Below, one piece after another: positions 23,435 through 32,279 of a stretch of DNA of 32,279 nt. Positions within the stretch are counted from its first letter, which is position 1; each line of letters begins with the position of its first letter. The DNA is from Streptomyces sp. MMG1121 (lineage in GTDB: Bacteria > Actinomycetota > Actinomycetes > Streptomycetales > Streptomycetaceae), in contig NZ_LGDV01000233.1 of assembly GCF_001280015.1 (NCBI RefSeq), positions 1-32,279 of the forward strand, given 5' to 3'. The notes below the pieces were generated by a model that saw nothing but the letters and a program-made list of their open reading frames with translations, ran no database searches and was not told where the DNA came from. The translations under genes were made by a program, and so were the position numbers.

Positions 23435-24440
23435 GGGCGGTGGCCGGCAGGACGGGGTGGTGGCCGTCGAGGCCTACCTGGGCTATGCGGACGCCCAGTT
23501 GGGTGCGGCTGGCCGCGCCCAGGGTCTCCGAGAGGCGGGCGATGTGGGCGCGGCAGGTACGGACGCTGATGCCCAGGCGCTCGGCGATCACCGCGTCCTG
23601 GTGCCCCTCCGCCAGCAGCGCCGCGATGGACCGCTCCCGGTGAGAGATGCCCTCGATGCCCGTGTCGGGCAGGGGAGCGGTCAGGGGGATCGCCAGGCGC
23701 CAGAGGCGTTCGAAGACCGTCACCAGGTATTCGACCAGGGCCGGGTGCCTGAGTTCCAGGGCCATCGTGCGGTCGGTGTTCGCCGGGACGAAGGCCACCG
23801 TGCGGTCGAAGAGGATCAGGCGGTCGATCACCTCGTCCAGGGTGCGGGCCTCCACCGTGTCGCCCATCAGCTCCAGGTAGTTCAGCAGGCCCTGGCCGTG
23901 GCGGGCCACATGGGTGTAGAGGTCGCGCATGCGGACGCCCCTGCCGCGCAGGGCCAGGGCACGGTGCAGGCCCTCGGTCAGTTCCGCCTCGCGGCGGATG
24001 CCGCCCGGCTGCACGGTGAGCACCTCGGTCGTGCACGCCTCGGTCGCCTCGTCCATGGCGGCCTGGATCCGGGACAGTCCGTCCAGGACACGGATCGCGC
24101 TGCCCTCGGCCGGTGCCGTCAGCGCGTGCAGCTGGCGGCCGAGACCGGCGTACCACTCGAACGCGGCCACCGCCGAGCCCATCCGGCGCTGACTCGCGCT
24201 GACCTCGTCGTACACCCCGCGCAGCAGCCTCGTCATGACCTCCTGCGGGGAGGTCGGCACCAGCCAGTCCATGTCGTCGGGGTCCGGGTGCAGCAGCGCC
24301 AGTTCCAGCAGACAGGGCACCGTCTCGACGTCAGTGCGGGGCACGCGCCCACGGCGTACGGCCCGGGAATACACCCGGTCGCCCGCCGCGCACAGTCGGT
24401 CGGCGCCGTGTGGATGCTGCTCCGCCCCGCGCCCGGTCAT
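23397..24440 (-). CDS. LuxR-type HTH regulator, paralogue 3 (convergent)
   Basis: This 347-residue protein has the same architecture as the two plus-strand regulators: HPHGADRLCAAGDRVYSRAVRRG, PCLLELALLHPDPDDMDWLVP, TVQPGG, RGVRMRDLYTHVARHG, RTLDEVIDRLILFDRTVAFVP, LELRHPALVEYLVTVFERLW, and a LuxR HTH with IAALLAEGHQDAVIAERLGISVRTCRAHIARL. It has about 20 extra C-terminal residues, encoded in the region that overlaps paralogue 2. I chose ATG 24440 by aligned starts and because a good promoter (24482-24510) lies just upstream; the frame to 24482 overlaps that promoter. Opposed transcription with paralogue 2 could cause interference or antisense pairing. Confidence 0.8.
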   Translation of the reverse strand: MTGRGAEQHPHGADRLCAAGDRVYSRAVRRGRVPRTDVETVPCLLELALLHPDPDDMDWLVPTSPQEVMTRLLRGVYDEVSASQRRMGSAVAAFEWYAGLGRQLHALTAPAEGSAIRVLDGLSRIQAAMDEATEACTTEVLTVQPGGIRREAELTEGLHRALALRGRGVRMRDLYTHVARHGQGLLNYLELMGDTVEARTLDEVIDRLILFDRTVAFVPANTDRTMALELRHPALVEYLVTVFERLWRLAIPLTAPLPDTGIEGISHRERSIAALLAEGHQDAVIAERLGISVRTCRAHIARLSETLGAASRTQLGVRIAQVGLDGHHPVLPATALTVPDQESPTVR

Positions 24441-24481
24441 CGCCCATTTCACCCCCGGTGTGCTGCCACTTCCGCAGCGCA

Positions 24482-24510
24482 ACTATGCGCGGCGCCGACC
24501 GGGTCCGCAA
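24482..24510 (-). promoter_or_regulatory. Promoter of LuxR paralogue 3
   Basis: TTGCGG (24505-24510) and CATAGT (24482-24487) on the minus strand are separated by exactly 17 nt. The predicted start of transcription lies about 35 bp before ATG 24440. Confidence 0.55.
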
Positions 24511-24550
24511 CACGGCTCACCCCAACAGGGCCGCCGTTGACGGCTGTTAT

Positions 24551-24569
24551 GCCCGGGTTTCTCCCAGGC
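24551..24569 (-). terminator. Short hairpin downstream of the sugar-binding lipoprotein gene
   Basis: GCCCGGG (24551-24557) and CCCAGGC (24563-24569) form a 7-bp stem with one G-U pair in the minus-strand RNA and a 5-nt loop, about 47 bp past the stop at 24616. Confidence 0.45.
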
Positions 24570-24615
24570 TCAGCCTCGCGCAATCGCAGGAAGATGACGA
24601 CGGCGGGACGGCGGG

Positions 24616-25722
24616 CTACTTCAGACCGATCTCCGCGCAGGACACCTTGTACTTCGCGGTGCAGATGTCGGCCACCGTGTAGATGCCGTCCGCGACGACC
24701 GTGGACTTGATGTTGCTCTTGGTCAGGGCGGTCGGCTGGATCAGCTTGGCCGGGATGTCCTTGGCGGTGGGGCTGTCGACCTTGTCCTGGGTGAGGGCGT
24801 CGAACTGGATGTCCTTGCCCTGGACCTTGGCGACGGCCATCTGGGCCGCGGCCTGTGCCTCGTCCGGGTAGGGCTTGTAGACGCTCATGTACTGCTCGCC
24901 GGCCACGATCCGCTGGACGCCGTCGAGTTCCGCGTCCTGGCCGGTGATCGGGGGCAGGGTGACGACACCGGCCGCCTTCAGGGCCTTGATGATGCCGCCC
25001 GCTATGGCGTCGTTGGCGGAGTAGACCCCGGCGATGTTGTTCTTGCCGATCTGGTTGATCGCCTTGGTCATGTCGACGTCGGCGACCTGCGGGTTCCAGT
25101 CGGTGGTGTCGTACGACGCCGCGATCGTCACCTTGCCGTTCAGCTCGGAGAGCGCGCCCTCCTTGAACTGCTTGGCGTTCGGGTCGGTGGGCGAGCCGTT
25201 CATCATGACGATCTTGTCGGAGCTGTCGGCGTGCGAGCCCAGCGCCTCCAGCAGGCTGCGCCCCTGCACCTCGCCCACCAACTCGTTGTCGAAGGAGACA
25301 TAGGCGTCGATCGGGCCCTCGGCGAGCCGGTCGTAGGCGATGACCGGAATGCCCGCGTCCTTGGCCTTCTTCACCCCGGCGGCGATCGCGTGCGAGTCGA
25401 CCGCGTCGAGCAGGATGACGTCGACCTTGTCGTCGATCATCGTCTGCAGCTGCTGGGCCTGCCGGGACGCGTCCGCGCCGGCGTTGGCGTACTCCACCTT
25501 GCCGTGCTTGTTGGTGAGGTCGGCGACCTGGGACTTGATGATGGGGTAGTCGAACTTGTCGTAGCGGGTGTTCGCCGTCTCCGGCAGCAGCAGACCCACG
25601 GTGAGGTCGTCGCCCTTGCTCGGGCTCGCGCTCGCGCCGTCCCCCGTCGCGTTCAGCACGCCGCAGCCGGCGAGCGAGAGGGTCATCGTGGATGCGGCCA
25701 CGGATATGGCGATACGACGCAT
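24616..25722 (-). CDS. Sugar ABC transporter substrate-binding lipoprotein (XylF/RbsB-like)
   Basis: This 368-residue lipoprotein has a signal peptide MRRIAISVAASTMTLSLAGC with the lipobox LAGC (cleavage before the Cys near residue 20). A periplasmic-binding-protein type I domain follows: VGLLLPETANTRYDKFDYPI, MIDDKVDVILLDAVDSHAIA, IPVIAYDRL, VYSANDAIAGGIIKALKAAG, PPITGQDAELDGVQRIVAGEQYMSVYKP. This is the D-xylose/ribose-type pattern, with the Asp-Arg pair in YDRL. No permease or ATPase gene is next to it, so it must serve a distant transporter or a sensing role. ATG 25722 was chosen for the signal peptide; the frame to 25815 adds a non-signal leader. Ligand identity is inferred only to class. 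Confidence 0.88.
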   Translation of the reverse strand: MRRIAISVAASTMTLSLAGCGVLNATGDGASASPSKGDDLTVGLLLPETANTRYDKFDYPIIKSQVADLTNKHGKVEYANAGADASRQAQQLQTMIDDKVDVILLDAVDSHAIAAGVKKAKDAGIPVIAYDRLAEGPIDAYVSFDNELVGEVQGRSLLEALGSHADSSDKIVMMNGSPTDPNAKQFKEGALSELNGKVTIAASYDTTDWNPQVADVDMTKAINQIGKNNIAGVYSANDAIAGGIIKALKAAGVVTLPPITGQDAELDGVQRIVAGEQYMSVYKPYPDEAQAAAQMAVAKVQGKDIQFDALTQDKVDSPTAKDIPAKLIQPTALTKSNIKSTVVADGIYTVADICTAKYKVSCAEIGLK

Positions 25723-25785
25723 TCGAGGGCTCACTTCAGGTGCGTTCCGGACGTGGGGGCTGCAATACGACCCAGGTGTCTGAAA

Positions 25786-25815
25786 AGACAACGCGGAGCC
25801 CACACCCGGCGTCAA
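25786..25815 (-). promoter_or_regulatory. Candidate promoter of the sugar-binding lipoprotein gene
   Basis: TTGACG (25810-25815) and TTGTCT (25786-25791) on the minus strand are 18 nt apart, about 65 bp upstream of the start codon. The rest of the 207-bp gap up to the terminator at 25930 shows no gene. Confidence 0.4.
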
Positions 25816-25929
25816 GCGGAACTACTTAACGAGTGCGCAACAGCACGCTCAGCTGCATCTGTGGAGGTTGAGCGGAATCACCTTCAAACACTCTTTACGG
25901 ACTCTCCATCCAAAGGGAGTTCACGGGAT

Positions 25930-25970
25930 GGCAAAGAAAGGGGCCCGGATTCCGGGCCCCTTTCTTTGCC
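25930..25970. terminator. 19-bp perfect hairpin ending the dnaK-grpE-dnaJ-hspR operon
   Basis: GGCAAAGAAAGGGGCCCGG (25930-25948) and its exact complement (25952-25970) enclose a 3-nt loop, 20 bp past the hspR stop. On the minus strand the distal arm reads CCCCTTTCTTT. It is symmetric and could work in either direction. Confidence 0.88.
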
Positions 25971-25990
25971 AGTACCTGGACGAGACAGCC

Positions 25991-26443
25991 TCAGTCCTGC
26001 TGATGCCGCTTGGGCCGCCAGACCACCAGCGCGCTGGTCTGCTGCACCTCCTGGTACGGGACCAGGTCGCGGCGGTAGGAGGCGTGGACGGCTGCCTCGC
26101 GCTGCTGCATCGTGGCCGCCGCGCCGTCCAGGGCCGCCTCCAGCTCCGCGACGCGGGACTGGAGCGCGGCGACCTGGTTCTCCAGTTCGATGATGCGCTT
26201 GATTCCGGCCAGGTTGATGCCCTCGTCCTGGGACAACGCCTGCACCTGGCGGAGCAGTTCGATGTCACGCGCCGAGTAGCGCCGGCCCCGGCCCGCGGTG
26301 CGGTCCGGGGAGACCAGGCCCAGGCGGTCGTACTGGCGCAGCGTCTGCGGGTGGAGTCCGGAGAGCTGGGCCGCCACCGAGATGACGTAGACCGGGGTCT
26401 CCTCGGTCAGTTCATACGGATTACGTCGACGGCCGTCCATCAC
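25991..26443 (-). CDS. hspR: Heat-shock repressor HspR (MerR family)
   Basis: This 150-residue MerR-type regulator represses the dnaK operon and clpB by binding HAIR boxes, with DnaK acting as co-repressor in Streptomyces. The winged HTH is VYVISVAAQLSGLHPQTLRQYDRLGLVSP-type (about residues 18-47), followed by GRGRRYSARDIELLRQVQAL. A coiled-coil (LAGIKRIIELENQVAALQSRVAELEAAL, about 78-108) likely forms the dimer. GTG 26443 or ATG 26440 starts just after the dnaJ stop, with GGGAGA inside dnaJ as ribosome site, so translation is coupled. HAIR sites upstream of dnaK imply autoregulation. The protein looks intact. Confidence 0.95.
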   Translation of the reverse strand: MMDGRRRNPYELTEETPVYVISVAAQLSGLHPQTLRQYDRLGLVSPDRTAGRGRRYSARDIELLRQVQALSQDEGINLAGIKRIIELENQVAALQSRVAELEAALDGAAATMQQREAAVHASYRRDLVPYQEVQQTSALVVWRPKRHQQD

Positions 26444-26445
26444 TC

Positions 26446-27624
26446 TCAGTCTCCCTTCGCGGCCTCGAACAGCTCCGCCCGCGGATCCTCGTCCGCGGTC
26501 GCCTCGCGATACGCCTCCAGTGCGTCACGAGCCTTCCCCGACACGTCCTTCGGAACACGCACCTCGACGGTGACCAGCAGATCGCCGCGCGTGCCGTCCT
26601 TACGCACCGCGCCCTTGCCCCGGGCGCGCATCGTACGGCCGTTGGGCGTGCCGGGCGGCAGCTTCAGGGTGACGGCCGGGCCGCCGAGCGTCGGCACCCG
26701 CACCTCGCCGCCGAGAGCGGCCTCGGTGAAGGTCACCGGGACGGTCACCGTGAGGTTGTCGTCCTTGCGGCCGAACACCGGGTGCTCGCCGACGTGCACG
26801 ACCACGTACAGGTCGCCCGCCGGTCCGCCCCGCTCGCCGGGCGCGCCCTTGCCGCGCAGCCGGATCCGCTGCCCGTCGGTGACGCCCGCCGGGATGCGGA
26901 CCTGCATCGTGCGCGAGGACTTCGCTCGACCGCTGCCCTTGCACTCCATGCAGGGGTGCTCGGCGATCAGACCGCGGCCCTTGCAGTCGGGGCAGGGGTC
27001 GGTGAGCGAGAAGCCGCCGCCCGAGCCCCGCGCCACCTGGCCGGTGCCGACGCAGGTCGGGCACACGCGCGGTGTGCCGTTCTTGTCGCCGGTGCCCGAA
27101 CAGGCCTTGCAGGGCGCCTGGGAGGACATCCGCAGGGGCACCGTGGCGCCCTCGATGGCCTCCGTGAAGCTCAGCGTGACCTCGGACTCGATGTCCTGGC
27201 CGCGCCGGGGCTGGGTGCGCGTGCCGGTGCCCGCGCCGCCCCGGTTGAACAGGCCCCCGAAGACGTCCCCGATGCCGCCGCCGAAGCCCCCGCCCTGGGG
27301 GTTGCCGCCGCCGGCTCCGCCGAAGAGGTCGCCCAGGTCGAAGTTGAAGGAGCCGCCGGCACCCGGCCCGGGGCGGAAGCCGCCGTTGCCGAACAGGGCG
27401 CGGGCGTCGTCGTACTCCTTGCGCTTCTTGGGGTCGCCGAGGATGTCGTTCGCCTCGGAGATCTCCTTGAAGCGCTCTTCGGCCTTGGCGTTGCCCTTGT
27501 TGGCGTCCGGGTGGAACTCGCGGGCGAGCTTCCGGTACGCCTTCTTGATCTCGGCCTCGGTGGCGTCCTTGGGGACGCCGAGGACCTTGTAGTAGTCCTT
27601 CTCGATGAAGTCCTTGGTGCTCAT
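26446..27624 (-). CDS. dnaJ: Chaperone DnaJ
   Basis: This 392-residue Hsp40 stimulates DnaK ATPase and delivers unfolded clients. Domains: J domain (about 9-75) with the HPD motif in EFHPDANKG; Gly/Phe-rich region (about 80-140); four zinc motifs CKACSGTG, CPTCVGTG, CPDCKGRG and CMECKGSG (about 165-230); two C-terminal beta domains with GDLYVVVHVGEHPVFGRK. All eight zinc cysteines are present. ATG 27624 follows GGAAGGAGG. It lies 36 bp after grpE and 2 bp before hspR in the heat-shock operon. It is intact, in contrast to dnaK. Confidence 0.97.
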   Translation of the reverse strand: MSTKDFIEKDYYKVLGVPKDATEAEIKKAYRKLAREFHPDANKGNAKAEERFKEISEANDILGDPKKRKEYDDARALFGNGGFRPGPGAGGSFNFDLGDLFGGAGGGNPQGGGFGGGIGDVFGGLFNRGGAGTGTRTQPRRGQDIESEVTLSFTEAIEGATVPLRMSSQAPCKACSGTGDKNGTPRVCPTCVGTGQVARGSGGGFSLTDPCPDCKGRGLIAEHPCMECKGSGRAKSSRTMQVRIPAGVTDGQRIRLRGKGAPGERGGPAGDLYVVVHVGEHPVFGRKDDNLTVTVPVTFTEAALGGEVRVPTLGGPAVTLKLPPGTPNGRTMRARGKGAVRKDGTRGDLLVTVEVRVPKDVSGKARDALEAYREATADEDPRAELFEAAKGD

Positions 27625-27660
27625 CCCCGACGTCCCTCCTTCCCCTCAGTGGTCTGCACG

Positions 27661-28319
27661 TCAGCCCTCGTCCGGGCCACCGTTCTCCTTGTCGTCGGCC
27701 GGCTTCGCCTCGGTGGTGTCCTCGGCGCCCTCGGCCTTGACGGTCTGCGCGCCGGGCTGCGGCTCGGCGACGGCCACCCGCGCGGGGCGGATGGTGCGCT
27801 CGCCGATGCGGTAGCCGGGCTGCAGGATCGCCACGCAGGTCGTCTCGGTGACGTCCGGCGCGTAGCTGTGCATCAGGGCCTCGTGGATCGTCGGGTCGAA
27901 GGGCTCGCCCTCCTTGCCGAACTGCTGCAGGCCCATCTTGGCCGCGACGGTCTCCAGCGACTCGGCCACCGACTTGAAGCCGCCGACCAGTTCGCCGTGT
28001 TCCCGCGCGCGGCCGATGTCGTCGAGCACGGGCAGGAGTTCGGTCAGGAGGTTCGCGATGGCGATCTCCTTGACCGCGATCCGGTCACGCTCGACCCGGC
28101 GGCGGTAGTTCTGGTATTCGGCCTGGAGCCGCTGGAGGTCCGCCGTGCGCTCGCCGAGCGCCGTACGCACCTGGTCCAGCTGGGCCACCAGACCCACGTC
28201 TGCGGTTCCGTCCCCGGCCGGGGCCGCCCCCTTCTCGGGGGCGGCCTTCGACTCGGCGTCGTCGGGGGTCGCGCCGGAGGGGACGTCGGGCTTCTCCTCG
28301 AAGCCCGGGGTCTCCTCCG

Positions 28320-28323
<4 letters not shown>
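27661..28323 (-). CDS. grpE: Nucleotide exchange factor GrpE
   Basis: This 220-residue protein releases ADP from DnaK. An acidic, Pro/Ala-rich N-terminus (about 1-45) leads into the long dimer helix ([40 protein letters not shown] heptads, about 45-85). The GrpE core then contains [36 protein letters not shown] and the beta domain [22 protein letters not shown]. The tail is Glu/Asp rich. It starts at GTG 28323, overlapping the dnaK stop by 4 bp (GTGA), so it is translated from the same message by coupling. If ribosomes stop early in the frameshifted dnaK, this coupling depends on re-initiation at the internal dnaK ATG. Confidence 0.96.
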
Positions 28324-30208
<1,885 letters not shown>

Positions 30209-30216
30209 TCAACAGA

Positions 30217-30237
30217 CCTGAGTCGTGAGGACTCAAG
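30217..30237. promoter_or_regulatory. HAIR operator 2 upstream of dnaK
   Basis: CCTGAGT-N7-ACTCAAG has one mismatch to consensus. It is centred 52 bp (about five helical turns) from HAIR 1 and ends 2 bp from the stop of the upstream transferase gene. The dnaK promoter should lie between or over the two sites. Confidence 0.9.
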
Positions 30238-30239
30238 TC

Positions 30240-31259
30240 TTATCCGTTCCTTACACGCAACTGGCCTCCGACCTGCACAGATGTCACCCCCCGGGCCCGC
30301 TGGGCAGGGATCGAAAGGAGTACGGCGACGACCACCAGCACCCCTCCGGCCACCCAGAGCGCAGCCCCCTCCCCCGTCCACCCGGCGTGCACGAGCACCC
30401 CCACGAGCACCGTGACGAAGGAGCCGGCGCCCAGCAGCACGACCGAGCCCGGCGAGGTGAGTCCGAGCCGCCGCAGCCGGTGCGCCAGGTGGTCGGGGCC
30501 GCCCCGCAGCACCGGGCGCCGGGCCAGCAGCCGGACGAGGAGTGCCAGAAGCGCGTCGGCGACGGCGGCGGCACCGAAGCACGACACCACGGCCGCGCTC
30601 GGCACGAGCCCGTACCCCGCGCGCGTGAGGACGAGCGACGACGACAGCAGGAACCCGGTGAACAGCGAGCCGCAGGCGCCGAGGCCGATGCGCGCGGGAT
30701 GCCAGTTGTGCATCAGGAATCCGGTGAGGGCGGCGGCGAACACGCTCAGCAGCACGGCGAGCCCGTCCAGCACCTCGGCGGCGGCACAGGCCCCGGCCCC
30801 GAAGGCGGTGATGACCCCGACGGTCCCGGCCAGCCCGTCCGCGTGATCGAGCCCCTTGAAGGCGAGGGAGGCGGCGACGATCCAGCCCACGGCGAGGAGC
30901 CCGCCCGGCACCCCCGTCTCCCCGTACGGCACCACACAGGCCGCCGCCACGGCCGTACCGGCGACGAGCACGCGCGCGCGGAGCCGCCACACGTCGGCGA
31001 CCAGGCCCAGCACGGAGAGCGAGGCGGCGACGACCAGCAGCCGACCGACCCCGTCCCCGAGCGGAGCGATCCCGGTGCACTGGCCCACCCAGGCCACCAG
31101 GCAGGTGACGATCACCACGGCGAGCCCGCCGAGCAGCGGCAGGCGGCGCTGCCGGCGCCGGTCGAAGATGCCCGCCCACAGCGCGACCCCCCTCAGCAGC
31201 GCCGCGAGGACGGCGGCGAACAGAAGGGCGGCGGTGGCGGCGGCGATCCCGTAGAGCAC
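30240..31259 (-). CDS. MraY/WecA-like polyprenyl-phosphate sugar-1-phosphate transferase homologue with altered catalytic motifs
   Basis: This 339-residue membrane protein has about ten helices and the layout of the MraY/WecA/TagO family: RLPLLGGLAVVIV, FKGLDHADGLAGTVGVIT, NWHPARIGLGACGSLFTGFLL and DHLAHRLRRLGL (the H-x-x-H-R loop). The family links sugar-1-phosphate to undecaprenyl phosphate. The Asp-Asp pair after helix 3 reads LVADVW here, and the G-D-T/A-G-S motif reads GACGS, so two usual catalytic acids are missing. It may be inactive, regulatory or chemically divergent. I prefer GTG 31259, 6 nt after TACCTT (leaderless-type), over the frame opening at 31304. Its stop lies 2 bp from HAIR 2. 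Confidence 0.72.
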   Translation of the reverse strand: MLYGIAAATAALLFAAVLAALLRGVALWAGIFDRRRQRRLPLLGGLAVVIVTCLVAWVGQCTGIAPLGDGVGRLLVVAASLSVLGLVADVWRLRARVLVAGTAVAAACVVPYGETGVPGGLLAVGWIVAASLAFKGLDHADGLAGTVGVITAFGAGACAAAEVLDGLAVLLSVFAAALTGFLMHNWHPARIGLGACGSLFTGFLLSSSLVLTRAGYGLVPSAAVVSCFGAAAVADALLALLVRLLARRPVLRGGPDHLAHRLRRLGLTSPGSVVLLGAGSFVTVLVGVLVHAGWTGEGAALWVAGGVLVVVAVLLSIPAQRARGVTSVQVGGQLRVRNG

Positions 31260-31265
31260 GGCTCT

Positions 31266-31271
31266 AAGGTA
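31266..31271 (-). promoter_or_regulatory. Leaderless-type -10 of the MraY/WecA-like gene
   Basis: TACCTT on the minus strand ends 6 nt before GTG 31259. There is no ribosome binding site and no clear -35. Confidence 0.35.
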
Positions 31272-31394
31272 GGGGCGAATGTAGCAATTCGGTATGAATA
31301 ACACGATCCGATGAGCCGCGGGATGACGCGCATCACCCCGAGGCCTGCTGCATCCCGAAGGATGATGGGGGTAGTCTCAGACGGACTGCATAAG

Positions 31395-31408
31395 TTACCG
31401 CTTAGTAA
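31395..31408. promoter_or_regulatory. TTAC-N6-GTAA dyad upstream of the Fe-S oxidoreductase gene
   Basis: TTACCGCTTAGTAA lies 35 bp upstream of ATG 31443, inside an AT-rich stretch that also gives a -10-like TAATAT (31406-31411). The form is typical of TetR-family operators on actinobacterial fatty-acid and acyl-CoA genes. That assignment is inference from the shape and the downstream gene. Confidence 0.4.
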
Positions 31409-31442
31409 TATCGCTCAGTTCAAGGCCGCCTCAGGAGCCCCA

Positions 31443-32279
31443 ATGCAACTCGCCGCGATCATCGTGTCGCTGGTCCTGATCGTGGTCGGCGCGGCGCTGT
31501 TCGCCCGCGCCCTCCTGCAGATCTACCGCTTCATGCGGATGGGCCAGCCGATTCCGGCCGGAACCCGGACCAACGACCCCACCCAGCGCACCGTCACCGT
31601 GGCCAGGGAGTTCCTCGGCCACACCCGGATGAACCGCTGGGGCGTCATCGGGGTGGCGCACTGGTTCGTGGCGATCGGCTTCTACACACTGCTGCTGACG
31701 ATCGTCAACGCCATCGGGCAGCTCTTCAAGGCCGACTGGCTCCTGCCGGTCATCGGCGACTGGGCGCCGTACAACGTCTTCGTCGAGTTCGTCGGCACGA
31801 CCACGGTGCTCGGCATCGCGGTCCTGGTCGTGATCCGGCAGCTGAGCAAGGCGACCAAGCCGGGCCGCAAGTCCCGCTTCGCCGGCTCCAACACGGGTCA
31901 GGCGTACTTCGTCGAGACCGTCATCCTCATCGTCGGCGTCTGCATCTTCATGCTGCACGCGCTGGAGGGCGCACAGCACCACGTCGACGGCTACGAGGCC
32001 TCCTTCTTCATCTCGTACCCGGTCGTGGCGTGGCTGAAGGGCATGGACGTCTCGACGCTCCAGAACCTCACCTACTTCTTCGCCGGTCTGAAGATCGCGA
32101 CGTCGTTCATCTGGATGATCGTGGTGGCGTTGAAGACCGACATGGGTGTGGCGTGGCACCGGTTCCTGGCGTTTCCGAACATCTGGTTCAAGCGGAACGC
32201 GGACGGTGCTACGTCGCTGGGCGCGCTGTTGCCGATGACGTCGGGCGGCAAGCCGATCGACTTCTCCGACCCCGGTGAG
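31443..32279 (+). CDS. Membrane Fe-S oxidoreductase, FadF/heterodisulfide reductase-related, N-terminal part (partial)
   Basis: The frame opens at ATG 31443 after CAGGAG and is still open at the window end (279 codons, no stop). The visible part has membrane helices at about residues 3-23 (AAIIVSLVLIVVGAALFARAL), 70-95, 115-135, 160-180 and 210-235. These include the His-bearing segments GVAHWFVAIGFYTLLL and FMLHALEGAQHH expected of a heme-b nitrate-reductase-gamma-like domain. In this family a cytosolic 4Fe-4S ferredoxin domain and two CCG domains follow beyond the edge. Actinobacterial members are thought to pass electrons from acyl-CoA oxidation to the quinone pool. The ferredoxin part is not visible, so this call rests on the membrane domain and layout. 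Confidence 0.75.
   Translation, partial: MQLAAIIVSLVLIVVGAALFARALLQIYRFMRMGQPIPAGTRTNDPTQRTVTVAREFLGHTRMNRWGVIGVAHWFVAIGFYTLLLTIVNAIGQLFKADWLLPVIGDWAPYNVFVEFVGTTTVLGIAVLVVIRQLSKATKPGRKSRFAGSNTGQAYFVETVILIVGVCIFMLHALEGAQHHVDGYEASFFISYPVVAWLKGMDVSTLQNLTYFFAGLKIATSFIWMIVVALKTDMGVAWHRFLAFPNIWFKRNADGATSLGALLPMTSGGKPIDFSDPGE

Overview
The window is chromosomal DNA from a Streptomyces or a very close relative. It has about 70% G+C with G/C-rich third codon positions, GTG and TTG starts, leaderless-type promoters, an HspR-type heat-shock operon with HAIR operators, and a string of actinobacterial families (DUF3151, DUF2617, YbjN, DUF1023). The gene order looks like conserved core chromosome. I see no insertion sequence, phage, CRISPR array, rRNA or tRNA.

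Layout. 1-2454 (minus): a DUF1023 alpha/beta hydrolase, an acyltransferase-3 membrane protein and the start of a further gene, each overlapping the next by 8 bp. 2641-5793 (minus): a tryptophan-to-anthranilate module of tryptophan 2,3-dioxygenase, kynureninase and a probable kynurenine formamidase. 5944-13601 (minus): DUF3151 protein, a DHA2-type MFS exporter, class II fructose-bisphosphate aldolase, orotate phosphoribosyltransferase, aldose epimerase-like protein, a membrane-anchored SRPBCC protein, a membrane-fused spermidine-synthase-like protein and a DUF2617 protein. 13602-17368: a small membrane protein with a Cys/His/Gly repeat tail, a PLP aminotransferase (plus), a PIG-V-like membrane mannosyltransferase (plus) and a YbjN protein (minus). 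17507-20644: clpB with a HAIR operator, divergent from a small flavin/F420-type oxidase-fold protein.

20645-24600 is the accessory-looking part. A 57-residue predicted secreted peptide is coupled to a 111-residue Rieske-like protein that seems to lack the cluster ligands. Divergent from them are two tandem LuxR-type regulators, and a third paralogous regulator faces the second tail to tail with a 38-bp coding overlap. I recognise no named system here. A peptide-linked regulatory circuit is a reasonable but unproven reading.

24616-31259 (minus): an orphan sugar-binding lipoprotein, then hspR-dnaJ-grpE-dnaK read from two HAIR boxes, then a polyprenyl-phosphate sugar-1-phosphate transferase homologue with altered catalytic motifs. 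The right edge holds the start of a plus-strand membrane Fe-S oxidoreductase resembling FadF/heterodisulfide reductase.

The clearest anomaly is in dnaK. Compared with the conserved DnaK sequence, about 22 nt are missing just before the interdomain linker. This shifts the frame and splits the gene into an ATPase-domain ORF and a substrate-binding-domain ORF. DnaK is normally the co-repressor partner of HspR, so a real mutation would affect every HAIR-controlled gene here; a sequencing or assembly error is the main alternative.
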